Source: Gammaproteobacteria bacterium UBA2679 (lineage in GTDB: Bacteria; Pseudomonadota; Gammaproteobacteria; Pseudomonadales; Oleiphilaceae). Taken from it: a stretch of DNA of 64,000 nucleotides. How positions within the stretch are numbered: the stretch's first letter is position 1; every line of letters begins with the position of its first letter. Shown in pieces: positions 46,460-56,245 of the stretch. The DNA is taken from positions 34,840-98,839 of the forward strand of contig DEMD01000006.1 in NCBI GenBank assembly GCA_002354735.1, given 5' to 3'. Below the pieces are notes generated by a model. The model worked only from the letters and a program-made list of their open reading frames with translations. It had not been told where the DNA came from and did no database searches. The position numbers and the translations under genes are program-made.

Positions 46460-47071
46460 ATGGGATCGTTGTCGACCGGCTTCGTCGTCGGACTCGGCCT
46501 TATCGTGGCGATTGGCGCACAAAATGCGTGGGTACTGAGTCAGAGCATGCGAGGGAACCATCGCGGCGTTATCGCAACCGTGTGCATCGTCTGTGACGCC
46601 GGACTCATCTTCCTCGGCGTTTTTGGCATCGCCCAGATTCAGGCACGGCTACCACCGCTGATACCTGTGCTCACATGGCTCGGCGTCGGCCTGCTACTTT
46701 GGCTGGCAGCAAAGGCCGCACTGCGAGCGTACAAGGGCTCATCGGCACTGCAAGCCTCCGATGCAAATGCGACGAGCGCAAAAGACAGCATGTGGAAGAC
46801 AGGCGCCACCGCCCTGGCGATCACCCTTCTCAATCCACATGTCTATCTTGATACTGTTGTACTCATCGGCAGCGTCGGTGCGCAACAAGCAGCTCCGCTG
46901 TGGTTCGCGGCAGGCGCGTGCTTGGCATCCTTCTGCTGGTTCACTGCCCTTACCCAGCTGGCGCCAAAGCTTCGCATCTGGCTGCGATCACCTCTTCACT
47001 GGCGCCTGTTCGATAGCGGCATGGCCGGCTTGCTCTTTGTAGTGGCCGTGTCGTTGGTACCGCTAAGCTGA
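46460..47071 (+). CDS. argO: LysE/ArgO-type amino-acid exporter
   Basis: 203-residue inner-membrane exporter from the ATG at 46460. The family start GLGLIVAIGAQNAWVLSQS and the LNPHVYLDTVVLIG motif are diagnostic for the LysE/ArgO branch. The frame extends to 46424 but the later ATG starts the first helix correctly. Divergent argP-type gene upstream supports arginine/lysine export. Confidence 0.93.
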   Translation: MGSLSTGFVVGLGLIVAIGAQNAWVLSQSMRGNHRGVIATVCIVCDAGLIFLGVFGIAQIQARLPPLIPVLTWLGVGLLLWLAAKAALRAYKGSSALQASDANATSAKDSMWKTGATALAITLLNPHVYLDTVVLIGSVGAQQAAPLWFAAGACLASFCWFTALTQLAPKLRIWLRSPLHWRLFDSGMAGLLFVVAVSLVPLS

Positions 47072-47145
47072 TCCCGCCTCGCGGTCCGGCAGCGTCTGCT
47101 GCGGTATCAATTTTAACGGCAAATTTCATCGTGATTGCCGCATGA

Positions 47146-47628
47146 TCAACCATGGATGGCTCGGTGGTAGACGTGGAACTGTTCATCCCGCTTCCACCCA
47201 GCAGACTCGTATAAGGCTTGCGCTTGCTCGTTGCTAGTAGCGGTCGAAAGGGTGACACGGATTGCGCCTACGCTAGCAGCAAACGCCTCCACTGTTTGCA
47301 ATAATCTCTTCGCCGCGCCCTGACCACGAGCTTCGGGACAGACGTACAAGTCGTTGAGAATAAAAGTACGTGCCATGGAGACAGACGAAAAGGCAGGATA
47401 CAACTGTGCGAAGCCGATGGCTTGCCCACTGACCCGGGCCAGGAAAATAACAGACTCATGATGTCTGAGGCGTTCTGACAAAAAGGTCGCGGCCGCATCT
47501 AAATCGCTGGGCTGACCATAGAATTGGCGGTATCCATCGAAGAGTCTGGCCGCAGTATCGAGATCAGTCAGGTCAGCTTGGTGTACTGAAATATCAGTCT
47601 TATTCGAAGAAATAATCGTCATCTCCAT
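47146..47628 (-). CDS. GNAT-family acetyltransferase
   Basis: 160 residues. The acetyl-CoA motif region is LNDLYVCPEARGQGAAKRLL, followed by STATSNEQAQALYESAGWKRDE, typical of GNAT N-acetyltransferases. The substrate is unknown. The stop lies near the argO-type gene end (convergent). An ATG two codons in is equally likely as the start. Confidence 0.92.
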   Translation of the reverse strand: MEMTIISSNKTDISVHQADLTDLDTAARLFDGYRQFYGQPSDLDAAATFLSERLRHHESVIFLARVSGQAIGFAQLYPAFSSVSMARTFILNDLYVCPEARGQGAAKRLLQTVEAFAASVGAIRVTLSTATSNEQAQALYESAGWKRDEQFHVYHRAIHG

Positions 47629-47635
47629 CCGTGTC

Positions 47636-48532
47636 TTACCCTATCCCATCATTCAGTTGGAGCGAATCTTTCAGGGCGTTGACAAGCGCTCGTAATCTCG
47701 TCGACATCAGACGGCCGCCTGGATAAACCAGGTGTACCGGCAAGGGCTCCGGCTCGAATGCTTCGAGCACTCTTCGCAGCCTCTTCTCCCTGATGAGTTG
47801 CTGGACCTGGTAGGAGAGGAATTGTCCGAAACCAAGCCCTTCAGTGCAAGCGGTAACGCCTGCCGCAATATGGTTACAGCTGAATCGTCCCCCCACCCTG
47901 ATGGTGATATCACGCCCGCGATCGCAGTACGGCCAGACGCTAGTGGGTGCGTTTCGCAACTGTATACATGGCAGCCCAGTTAGTGCTCGTGGATGGTCAG
48001 GAACACCTGTGCGGTCAAGCAACTCCGGGCTGGCACACACTATTCGACGAACTTCGCCGATACGGACCGCGATCATCGTAGAGTCGGCCAGCGGGCCAAT
48101 GCGCAACGCCAGATCGATGCCTTCTTCAACAAGGTCGACGATACGGTCGAGCAGCAGCAGGTCGACGTGCACCTGTTGGTAGCGCGTGAGAAAGTCGGAG
48201 AGTGCCGGCACCAGGTGTAATTGTCCGAACTGCACAGGCGCCGTGATACGAAGCCCGCCGTACGGCTCGCCCTCTGCCTGCCCGAGCGCGAGTTCGGCAT
48301 CATTCACGTCCGCAAGAATGCGACGGCAGCGTTCAAGGTAGTCGCGGCCTTCCGGCGTCAGGGACATACGGCGTGTCGTACGTCGAAGCAGCCGGGTTCC
48401 GAGGTGCGTCTCGAGCGCGGCAAGCGTCCGCACTACGGCGGGTTGGGAGCGGTCCAGCGATTCTGCCGCAGCGGTCAGGCTTCCGCGGTCCACAATCTCT
48501 ATGAACACCCGCATAGCGCTTAGTTTATCCAC
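47636..48532 (-). CDS. LysR-family regulator
   Basis: 298 residues with the N-terminal LysR helix-turn-helix (MRVFIEIVDRGSLTAAAESL, then SQPAVVRTLAALETHLG) and the effector domain. It belongs to the branch with TTRRMSLTPEGRDYLE. It is divergent from the VOC/FNR genes, so it may regulate them. The GNAT gene follows seven bases after it on the same strand. Confidence 0.93.
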   Translation of the reverse strand: MDKLSAMRVFIEIVDRGSLTAAAESLDRSQPAVVRTLAALETHLGTRLLRRTTRRMSLTPEGRDYLERCRRILADVNDAELALGQAEGEPYGGLRITAPVQFGQLHLVPALSDFLTRYQQVHVDLLLLDRIVDLVEEGIDLALRIGPLADSTMIAVRIGEVRRIVCASPELLDRTGVPDHPRALTGLPCIQLRNAPTSVWPYCDRGRDITIRVGGRFSCNHIAAGVTACTEGLGFGQFLSYQVQQLIREKRLRRVLEAFEPEPLPVHLVYPGGRLMSTRLRALVNALKDSLQLNDGIG

Positions 48533-48644
48533 TATCGATTACTCCACTAAATGAAGTAAAGATATCAGATTTGCTGCATTTATCAGCCACCCTATTCTCC
48601 TTACAGTTGAACCTTCAGCGAACAATTCGATCCGAGAGAAGACG

Positions 48645-49052
48645 ATGAATGAACAACAAGCCAGAACACAGGGCGTGCACCACGTCGCCCTCACAGTGCC
48701 GAACCTCGCGCCTGCTGGCACCTTCTTTGTGGAGGCGCTCGGTTTTCAGCAAGTCGGAGAGGTCGCAGAGTATCCGGCGGTTTTCTTGAGCGACGCCGCG
48801 ACCATGATCACGCTGTGGCAAGCGGAAGACCCGGCCAGTGCCACGCCCTTCGACCGGCGCGCCAATATTGGATTGCATCACTTTGCGCTGCGTGTGCGGG
48901 ACCGTTCGGATCTTGAGCAGCTGTATGCGGAGTTCCAAAAGCGGGACGATGTGAAGATCGAATTCGAGCCTGAGGGCCTGGGTAGCTCAGAGATGCGCCA
49001 CATGATGTGCCGAATACCGGGCAACATCCGACTCGAATTGATCGCAGGCTAA
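48645..49052 (+). CDS. VOC/glyoxalase-fold protein
   Basis: 135 residues of the vicinal-oxygen-chelate fold: GVHHVALTVPNLAPAGTFFVEALGFQQ at the start (first metal His), and a second HHFALRVRD. The closing MCRIPGNIRLELIAG fits. The substrate is unknown. It lies three bases before the PNPOx-FNR gene, so one operon is likely. Confidence 0.9.
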   Translation: MNEQQARTQGVHHVALTVPNLAPAGTFFVEALGFQQVGEVAEYPAVFLSDAATMITLWQAEDPASATPFDRRANIGLHHFALRVRDRSDLEQLYAEFQKRDDVKIEFEPEGLGSSEMRHMMCRIPGNIRLELIAG

Positions 49053-49055
49053 CCA

Positions 49056-50717
49056 ATGAGGACTGAACTGACTCCCGCACCCCGCTCGAAGCTCGTTGGC
49101 ACATCACCTTTCCATATCGGGGAGCAGGCAGTGCAGACGCGACTTGGTGTTCGTGACGTCATCGAGCCTTGGGCGCGTCAGGTGGTCCGGCCTTTTCTAC
49201 CAGAACAGCATCGGGCGTTTTTCCGGCAGCTGCCCTTTGTTGTTGCCGCTGCACGAGATGCGACCGGTCGACCATGGGTGACCCTGCTTGCTGGTAAACC
49301 CGGCTTCATAAGCTCTTCGGACCCTGTGAGTCTGCAGATTGCTGCCGATGTACTGCCGGGAGATGCATTACAAGGCTCACTGACTGCGGGCGCAGAACTC
49401 GGTCTGCTCGGCATCGAGCTTGAGACGAGGCGACGCAATCGTGTGAACGGCACGATTAGCGCGGCGGCTGGAAACAATCTCAAATTCAGGGTTGGCCAGT
49501 CGTTCGGTAACTGCCCGCAGTACATCACCGCGCGGCGCTGCCGTGAAATTGAAGTCAGGCCGATGGACAGGTCTGCAAGCAGATACAAGCGCCTCACCGA
49601 GAGGATGCGGAGATGGATCGGGTCGGCTACTACCCTGTTCATCGCCAGCGGCTACCGGGGCGTGGGCCAACATCCGGCATACGGGATGGATGCGTCCCAC
49701 CGCGGTGGCGCAGCAGGCTTCGTTATGGTTAAGGACGACACCCGGCTGATCCTGCCGGACTATTCAGGCAACAACTACTTCAACACCATCGGCAACCTTG
49801 TTGCGGACCCCCGGGTGGCATTGTTATTCGTAGACTTCGAATCAGGCAGCCTGCTGCAGCTCAGTGGCGAGGCAACCATCGACTGGGGTTCCGCCGAAGT
49901 GGCGAGGCATCACGGCGCGCAGCGGCTGATATTGATCGACATCCAGCAGATTGTGCAGCTCGACGGCGGGCTGCCGTTGCGATGGGGCGAGCCCGAGCCT
50001 CATCTGCCCCTCCAGCTGGTCAGGAAGACAAAGGAGAGCGATGACGTAACATCATTTGAATTTGAAGGCTTGGACGATGCAGCGCTCCCGGCCTTCAAAC
50101 CCGGTCAATACTTGCCTATCGAGTTGCAGATCGAGAATGCTACACAGCCCGTCAAGCGGACCTATTCGTTGTCCAATGCACCAGGTGACGCGGGATACCG
50201 AATCAGTGTGAAGCGCGAACCACAGGGCAGCGTTTCTCGATTCCTGCACGACGAACTCGCTGTGGGCGACGTCGTCAATGCACTGAAACCCGACGGTAAC
50301 TTCGTGCTCACCCAGGGCGATCGTCCGGTCGCATTGATCAGCGCGGGAATCGGCGTAACACCTATGATCAGCATGCTGCGGGCCCTCGTTCGCGAGCCAG
50401 CCCGCCGATCGGTGTATTTCGTCCACGGCGCCCGAAACGGCCATCACCACGCTTTTGCTGGTGAAGCTCGCGCACTAGCGGAGCGCAATAATAATGTCCG
50501 GTTCTGCGCCGTCTACAGTCAACCGTGCGACAGCGATAATCAAGGGGAAGATTACGATCACCAAGGACGGATTGATATTGACTTGCTCAAGGACCTTATC
50601 CCGGCACTTGATGCCGACTTTTACCTGTGTGGCCCGGGCGACTTTTTAGCGGGCATCATCGCCGACCTCAGCGAGCGCGGTGTCATGCCGGATCGTATCC
50701 ATACCGAGACGTTTTGA
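49056..50717 (+). CDS. PNPOx-like domain fused to ferredoxin reductase-type domain
   Basis: 553 residues. An N-terminal flavin-binding pyridoxamine-5'-phosphate-oxidase-like region (about 40-300; FFRQLPFVVAAARDATGRPWVTLLAG, FIASGYRG, LILPDYSGNNYFNTIGNLV) is joined to an FNR-type reductase (about 320-553; KRTYSLSNAPG for flavin, LISAGIGVTPMISMLR for NAD(P)H, FYLCGPGDF). No 2Fe-2S domain follows at the C-terminus. This fusion occurs in Proteobacteria annotated as FAD-binding oxidoreductases. A role in electron transfer to a nitro or quinone substrate is inferred. Confidence 0.88.
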   Translation: MRTELTPAPRSKLVGTSPFHIGEQAVQTRLGVRDVIEPWARQVVRPFLPEQHRAFFRQLPFVVAAARDATGRPWVTLLAGKPGFISSSDPVSLQIAADVLPGDALQGSLTAGAELGLLGIELETRRRNRVNGTISAAAGNNLKFRVGQSFGNCPQYITARRCREIEVRPMDRSASRYKRLTERMRRWIGSATTLFIASGYRGVGQHPAYGMDASHRGGAAGFVMVKDDTRLILPDYSGNNYFNTIGNLVADPRVALLFVDFESGSLLQLSGEATIDWGSAEVARHHGAQRLILIDIQQIVQLDGGLPLRWGEPEPHLPLQLVRKTKESDDVTSFEFEGLDDAALPAFKPGQYLPIELQIENATQPVKRTYSLSNAPGDAGYRISVKREPQGSVSRFLHDELAVGDVVNALKPDGNFVLTQGDRPVALISAGIGVTPMISMLRALVREPARRSVYFVHGARNGHHHAFAGEARALAERNNNVRFCAVYSQPCDSDNQGEDYDHQGRIDIDLLKDLIPALDADFYLCGPGDFLAGIIADLSERGVMPDRIHTETF

Positions 50718-50755
50718 TGCGACGGCTCAGAGCCATCGCTCGAAAAGCAGGTCGT

Positions 50756-53700
50756 TCATTCCATTGCAGGTTCGACCAATTCCGGAACCTCGTCCAGGTA
50801 CATCTCCTCGTCCCAGATTTCAACGGGGAAGGCAGCTTCTGGAATTGGAACCTCGATCGCCGCTGCGCGTTGGATATACGGCTCTATGATCGGCGCCATA
50901 CCTTTCAGCACTTGTGCAGGCAGCGCTGAAGTGAATCGGAATTGCCCAGCCTCATCACCGACAACGAACGCAGTCAGCGTGCCGAAATGATTGTCTCCGA
51001 GATAGAACACCAGCGTAGCGGTGCGGCTCAGTGCGCGACCGGTGACGCGCTGGCCGCCTGCGGTTGAGACCAGGCGGTTATCGCCCGTCCCTGTTTTTCC
51101 GCCCATGTTCAGGTCGCTACCATCCGTTCGCTTGAAGGCTCCCAGCAGGCGACGGCCCGTGCCTTTGTTGACCACATCGGCGAGGGCGATTTTCATGGCG
51201 CGAGCCACCTCTACATGCATCACCTGATCCGCCATTGCCAGCGGTTGGCTCAAGTGGGTTTCATAGGGAGTATCGGCCGCAAACACTAGCCGATTGATAC
51301 GACGGGGCGAGATACGCGCGCCTTCGTTCATCGTGATGCCCATAAACTCCGCCAAGGCTGCGGGTCGATCCCCGGAACTGCCCAGTGCCGTGGCGAGGGA
51401 CGGTACCAAATGGTCGAAGGGAAAGCCCATGCGGCGCCAGCGCCGGTGCAGTTCGGCAAAGGCTTCGACTTCCAGCATCGTGCGTACGCGGCTATCGCGT
51501 GCGCTGCTGGCGCGGGTACGGCTGAGCCAGCGGTAGACCTCTTGCCGCTGATTGGTGCTGGCCGTCAATACCTCAGAAAAGGTGGACTTGTCGTTTTGCA
51601 GCAGATAACCCACCAACCATAATTCCAGCGGATGCACCTTGGCGAGGTAACCCAGATCTTGCAAATTAAAGAGCTTGGGATCGTAGCGCTCATACAAACG
51701 CGCCAAGGTAGCGGCATCTGGTGCCCGAACCAACTGCTCCGTTACAAACTGGCTGAAACTGTCCAGATCCGCCGACGGATACAGGTATCGGTAAATTACC
51801 GCGGCCCGCACCGGCGTTAGCTGCAGCCCGGAGAGTAAAGCACTTACGCGCTCGTCGGGGCCTTTGTTGAGGTACTTGCCCCAGAAGCGGGACAGGAACT
51901 GGGTCCCTTCCCGATCCGCAAAGCGCGCCAATACCGTGGGACGACGGGGGTCATCATCATTCTTCATCACTGCGCGCAGGTCTTGCCACTGCTGCTCAGT
52001 GAGATAGCTGATCACATCCCGCAACATCCGCACGAAGGGCAAGTTGATGGATTCATTGAGTGCTTCGCGTACGGTCGGATTGCGACCGTTGTCCTCGCGC
52101 CGGAAGTTGCTGAAGGTATGTTTGCCACCGCCAGTGAAAAACGACTCAGCCGGGCTGGCGGAATAGCGCCGATCCATGGCCGCGGCCAGCATCTGCTCCA
52201 GGGTGATCTCGGGTTGAGCAAGAAATTGCCCCAATACCCAGCGGGTTAGCGAGTCGGTATCGTCCGGCTGCGCTGCGCGTGGCAGCGGGGCATAGCGCTC
52301 GTAAAGCTCGGCAATGATCTCCAGATAGGAGGCCAGCACTCGCAGTTTGGCCGTAGAGCCCAACTCCAGCTTACTGCCTTCATTGATGTCGAAGGGAATG
52401 TCGGTGTTGTCTGTTTGCACCCGTACCTGATTACCCAGATCGCTACGTTCGAACAGTGTGAAACTGTAACGCAGGCTTGCCGCCTGACCGGGACGAAGCA
52501 GATATTCACCAACCAGACCGTTGGATTCAGCCACAGCGGGATCACGCAAACTGCGCAGATGTGCGGTGACCTGCTCTTGCAAGCTCCGATCCAGCGTGGT
52601 GGTGACCATCAGGTCCATTCGGTCGAGCTGATACAGAGAGACATCAAGCAGGTTGCTCAAGCGGTTGCGCACCATATTGACGCCTTTGTTAGTTTCCCCC
52701 TGTATCACCGCTGGCTGCTCACGGAAGTTACGAAATACAAGTTCCTGCTCGAGTCCGGCCTTGGCGAGCGCCGGACTGATCCGGCCACCGGCACGTAGCA
52801 GACGCAGATGAGCGTCCGCCAACTCTCCGAGCTCGGTTCTATTCTGCAATAAATAATACGATGGCCGCCGGTGGGCAATCATCAGCGCCAGCACCTGGCG
52901 CAACGCAAAGCCTTGCAGTCTTAAGTCATCTTCCTCAGGATTTTTGAGTGCGAGCAAGCGATTCACCTCCGCGGGGTCCGCCGCGAACCAGACGCGAAGC
53001 CCGTCACCAATGCCATTGACCTCTCCATAGCCCGGTGCCGCCGCAAGGGGTACTGTGTTCAGGTAATCCAGAACCAGTTGCCGACGCGCTGGCATGGTGT
53101 CGTCTCCATGCTGGTAAACCCGCACACTGGCCGACACCATCTGCCTCAGCTTCTCCATGATCGAACCAGTCACGCCATCATCTGAATGGCGAAACTTTTC
53201 GATCTGCGTAGCTAGCGTGCTTCCGCCCATCGACGGCGTATTCAGATTCATAGCCTCGCCAGCTTTGAATATAGCGGCCTTGAGGAACCGACCCCAGTTC
53301 ACCGTCGGGTTCATGTGCTGGCGATTGCCGGAAAGCAGGCGGCGATCCTCAATAAACAGGAGCGAGTCGATCATCAAGGGTGGAATGTCTTCGAAGCGCT
53401 CGAAGATACGACGGGGATAGCCAAACTCGAACATAAGCTGTTGATCCACATCGTGCACCGACAACCCCGCTTGATTTTTTTCACGATACGGCGGGTAAAA
53501 GCCGGCTTCTACGAAGGTAAGCAGTGGCGGCGAGAAACGTACTTGACGATCGATGTAGTAGCCATTGGCTTGCAACTGGTCGAGCATCGCAGGCAAGTGT
53601 GCATAACCCAAACGCTGGTCAAAGGGACCCTGCACCGGAAAGCGGATGCTCTGGCTCGGCCCCTCCTCAAGGTCATACGACAGCGAACGAGCGTAGTCCG

Positions 53701-53914
53701 GAAGCAACCGCGCTTGCAGCCAGGAGGTGCGCGCCTCAAACCATGCGAGCCCGGCAATCGCCACGAACAGCAGCGCAGCGGACAGCAACAACCAGCGCCA
53801 ATACCTTCGCTTGGCTGGCTTTGGTTGAGGCTGCGTCGCCAGAACCGAATCATTTTCAGTAAGGGACGCATCAGTCATCGGTTGCACGTGAGAATCTTGC
53901 GGAGAACGTCGCAT
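50756..53914 (-). CDS. Bifunctional penicillin-binding protein (GT51 + transpeptidase)
   Basis: 1052 residues with a membrane anchor (about 40-60). The GT51 glycosyltransferase region carries SLLFIEDRRLL and GGSTLATQIEKFRH. The transpeptidase has SxxK in ELGSTAKL and the KTG box in GGKTGTGDN. It is longer than PBP1a/1b (about 800-850) with an insert between the domains. Peptidoglycan synthesis in the periplasm is expected. It is divergent from pbpG. A later start (ATG at 53878) is possible. Confidence 0.9.
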   Translation of the reverse strand: MRRSPQDSHVQPMTDASLTENDSVLATQPQPKPAKRRYWRWLLLSAALLFVAIAGLAWFEARTSWLQARLLPDYARSLSYDLEEGPSQSIRFPVQGPFDQRLGYAHLPAMLDQLQANGYYIDRQVRFSPPLLTFVEAGFYPPYREKNQAGLSVHDVDQQLMFEFGYPRRIFERFEDIPPLMIDSLLFIEDRRLLSGNRQHMNPTVNWGRFLKAAIFKAGEAMNLNTPSMGGSTLATQIEKFRHSDDGVTGSIMEKLRQMVSASVRVYQHGDDTMPARRQLVLDYLNTVPLAAAPGYGEVNGIGDGLRVWFAADPAEVNRLLALKNPEEDDLRLQGFALRQVLALMIAHRRPSYYLLQNRTELGELADAHLRLLRAGGRISPALAKAGLEQELVFRNFREQPAVIQGETNKGVNMVRNRLSNLLDVSLYQLDRMDLMVTTTLDRSLQEQVTAHLRSLRDPAVAESNGLVGEYLLRPGQAASLRYSFTLFERSDLGNQVRVQTDNTDIPFDINEGSKLELGSTAKLRVLASYLEIIAELYERYAPLPRAAQPDDTDSLTRWVLGQFLAQPEITLEQMLAAAMDRRYSASPAESFFTGGGKHTFSNFRREDNGRNPTVREALNESINLPFVRMLRDVISYLTEQQWQDLRAVMKNDDDPRRPTVLARFADREGTQFLSRFWGKYLNKGPDERVSALLSGLQLTPVRAAVIYRYLYPSADLDSFSQFVTEQLVRAPDAATLARLYERYDPKLFNLQDLGYLAKVHPLELWLVGYLLQNDKSTFSEVLTASTNQRQEVYRWLSRTRASSARDSRVRTMLEVEAFAELHRRWRRMGFPFDHLVPSLATALGSSGDRPAALAEFMGITMNEGARISPRRINRLVFAADTPYETHLSQPLAMADQVMHVEVARAMKIALADVVNKGTGRRLLGAFKRTDGSDLNMGGKTGTGDNRLVSTAGGQRVTGRALSRTATLVFYLGDNHFGTLTAFVVGDEAGQFRFTSALPAQVLKGMAPIIEPYIQRAAAIEVPIPEAAFPVEIWDEEMYLDEVPELVEPAME

Positions 53915-54015
53915 ATTTTTTTAGTACTACTCTATAAAGCACACTAGACTAAAAGGGTTACACCAAAAGTAGTCCAACTGCTGCGCCTTATTCCATTATA
54001 TTTCGAGATATTTTT

Positions 54016-54927
54016 GTGCGGACTTTTTTCGTTCTGGTCGTCTTGTCGCTGTTTGCCTCCACTTTCGTTCACGCACAAACTGTTACACCGGATCCTGCGA
54101 AGCTGCAGTTGGCTTCGGTGAATGCATTGATCATGGACCTGAACACCAATGAGGTTCTGTACTCACGTAATCCCGATGCGGTTGTACCCATTGCCTCGGT
54201 AACCAAGATGATGACTGCGTTGGTTGTACTGGATGATCTGGACAAGGCCTCACTTGATGAATGGATTACGGTTGACGTCGCGCAGACTGCAGAAATGAAG
54301 AACGTCTTTTCCCATGTGCGCATCGGTAGCCAATTACAGCGCCGTGACATGCTGCTACTGGCGCTGATGGCGTCTGAAAATCGCGCGGCCGCCACTTTGG
54401 CGCACCGATACAGCGGTGGTTACGACGCTTTTATTAAAGCCATGAATGTTAAAGCCGCGGCGCTGGGCATGCGGAACAGTCACTTCGTTGAGCCAACCGG
54501 TTTAGCCGCCGGCAACGTGTCCACGCCACGTGATCTAGCTTTGCTGATCCAGGCATCCGCAAATAATCCTTTAATTTCAGCGCTCAGCATTACCCCAAAG
54601 AAAGACTTCCATTTCCGCTCTCCGCGGCATGTGCGTGCCTTCTACAATACCAACCCCCTTGTTCGGGCGTCGAATTGGCGCATCGATGCGAGCAAGACTG
54701 GCTTCACGAATCCGGCAGGCCGTTGCCTCTTACTACAAGCCGAAATCCAGAAACGCCGCTTGGCTATAGTGCTATTGGACTCGTTCGGCAAACGTTCGCA
54801 CATCGGCGATGCTGATCGCGTGCGTCGCTGGCTTGAAACCGGCAGCAGCGGTGCAGTGCACGCCTCTGCTCTGGCATATGTGCAACGCCGCCAGAGTGTG
54901 ATCTTGGCGAGCAAGGGCGCTTTGTAA
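54016..54927 (+). CDS. pbpG: D-alanyl-D-alanine endopeptidase (PBP7/8)
   Basis: 303 residues from a GTG at 54016, with a signal peptide (about 1-21). Serine-hydrolase motifs are VASVTKMM region (SxxK), MASENRAA (SxN) and DASKTGFTN (KTG). It hydrolyses peptide cross-links and fits PbpG. It is divergent from the large PBP, an arrangement consistent with wall remodelling. Confidence 0.93.
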   Translation: MRTFFVLVVLSLFASTFVHAQTVTPDPAKLQLASVNALIMDLNTNEVLYSRNPDAVVPIASVTKMMTALVVLDDLDKASLDEWITVDVAQTAEMKNVFSHVRIGSQLQRRDMLLLALMASENRAAATLAHRYSGGYDAFIKAMNVKAAALGMRNSHFVEPTGLAAGNVSTPRDLALLIQASANNPLISALSITPKKDFHFRSPRHVRAFYNTNPLVRASNWRIDASKTGFTNPAGRCLLLQAEIQKRRLAIVLLDSFGKRSHIGDADRVRRWLETGSSGAVHASALAYVQRRQSVILASKGAL

Positions 54928-54947
54928 TCAGTACGCTGCGCTGTGGA

Positions 54948-55280
54948 CTACTTCAGCATCTTGTCGATTTGCCTGATCGCGTTCTGATCCTCGGAAGCAC
55001 GCAGGCTCAGCATCGCTCGCTTGTCATTCAACTGTTGCCTGAACTCGGGACACAACTTACCCAGTTTTTCGTACTGCTCGTATCCCCTTTTTATTTCAGC
55101 AAGGGTGAAGCCGATGGCCTTGCCACGTTCGATGAAGGCCAACTCCTGGATGTGCGCCTTTCCATAGCGTCTATAGCCGTTCGTTGATCGCTCGGGGCGG
55201 CTCAGCAGTCCGATCTTCTCGTAATAGCGCAGGGTGTCACGTGACACCCCAGCCACCCTCTCAAACTCAGCAATTTTCAT
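54948..55280 (-). CDS. MerR-family regulator
   Basis: 110 residues from ATG at 55280: MKIAEFERVAGVSRDTLRYY is the MerR helix-turn-helix, followed by a dimerisation helix. It has a Cys in KLCPEFRQQLN. It is divergent from an MBL-fold gene; the region between has a 19-bp-spacer promoter. The frame extends to 55352 and would cover the promoter, so the shorter start is chosen. Confidence 0.9.
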   Translation of the reverse strand: MKIAEFERVAGVSRDTLRYYEKIGLLSRPERSTNGYRRYGKAHIQELAFIERGKAIGFTLAEIKRGYEQYEKLGKLCPEFRQQLNDKRAMLSLRASEDQNAIRQIDKMLK

Positions 55281-55321
55281 CTGTAGCGCCTCCGGGTTTT
55301 CTGCAGCGTGAACGGCAGGCA

Positions 55322-55352
55322 TTGACTGTGGAGTTAATCCATACTTTACCAT
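55322..55352 (+). promoter_or_regulatory. MerR-type promoter for the MBL-fold gene
   Basis: TTGACT (55322-55327) and TACCAT (55347-55352) are 19 bases apart. TGGA-GTTAA-TCCA in the spacer forms a dyad. Consistent with control by the divergent MerR protein. Confidence 0.65.
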
Positions 55353-55375
55353 GGTTTCATCGCTAAGGAGATCCG

Positions 55376-56245
55376 ATGAAAATCACCCAAATCAGAAGTG
55401 CCACCCTGATCATTGAAACCCGAGACTTTCATATTCTGGTAGACCCCATGCTCGCCAGACAATCCACCCTGCCCAAGCTCCGCTACTTCAAGAGCAATCA
55501 GCGAAATCCGCTGGTCGAACTGCCTGAGACCTTTCATGACTTGAAGCAGCAGGTCGATTACGCGCTGATCACCCACTGTCAGAAGAGGCACTTCGACCAT
55601 CTCGACAGAGCCGGCGTGCACTGGCTGCGCAAGCACAGCATTACCACTTTTTGCACGACTCATGATGCAGGCTACCTGCAAAAAAAGGGCATTCCCGCAC
55701 AGGCGCTGAAAGACAAAGTGAGCACCTTTTTCACCGGCACCATCGAGCAGATCCCCGCCAGGCACACGACGGGCTGGCTCACGCCCTTCATGGAGCATGG
55801 AGTTGGCTACTTCATTCAGCTGGAGAATGAGCCAAGCCTCTATCTCATGGGCGACACGATTCTGACGGATGTAATACGGGAGTTTGTCAGCAGACAACAG
55901 CCCGACTACATCGTTGCTCCGACTGGGAAGGCACAGTTCGACGTGGGCGTGCCGCTGCTTTTGAACGAGGAAGAGATTATCGAACTGGCATCGCTGAGTA
56001 CGGGGAAGATTATCGCCAATCACATGAATGCGCTGGATCATTGCCGGATCACGCGCAGGGACCTTACACAGCTATTAGTTGAACATAGTCTGACTGATCG
56101 CTTCATCATCCCGGAAGATGGTGAGACTATAGCGCTTGATCTTCGTCAGTCTCCGGCATCCACGCGCGCACCCGGGGGCAGCAGTTCTGGCGAGACTGCT
56201 CGCCAGTCCGTCGTCTCCAACCGAAATCAAGGTGTCTTGCCATGA
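55376..56245 (+). CDS. MBL-fold metallo-hydrolase
   Basis: 289 residues of the UlaG-like beta-lactamase fold. DYALITHCQKRHFDHLDRAG resembles the HxHxDH motif with one change (TH-CQKRHFDHLD), so metal ligands are partly altered. LMGDTILT and ANHMNALDHC provide further ligands. It overlaps the cupin gene by ATGA. The substrate is unknown. Confidence 0.85.
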   Translation: MKITQIRSATLIIETRDFHILVDPMLARQSTLPKLRYFKSNQRNPLVELPETFHDLKQQVDYALITHCQKRHFDHLDRAGVHWLRKHSITTFCTTHDAGYLQKKGIPAQALKDKVSTFFTGTIEQIPARHTTGWLTPFMEHGVGYFIQLENEPSLYLMGDTILTDVIREFVSRQQPDYIVAPTGKAQFDVGVPLLLNEEEIIELASLSTGKIIANHMNALDHCRITRRDLTQLLVEHSLTDRFIIPEDGETIALDLRQSPASTRAPGGSSSGETARQSVVSNRNQGVLP

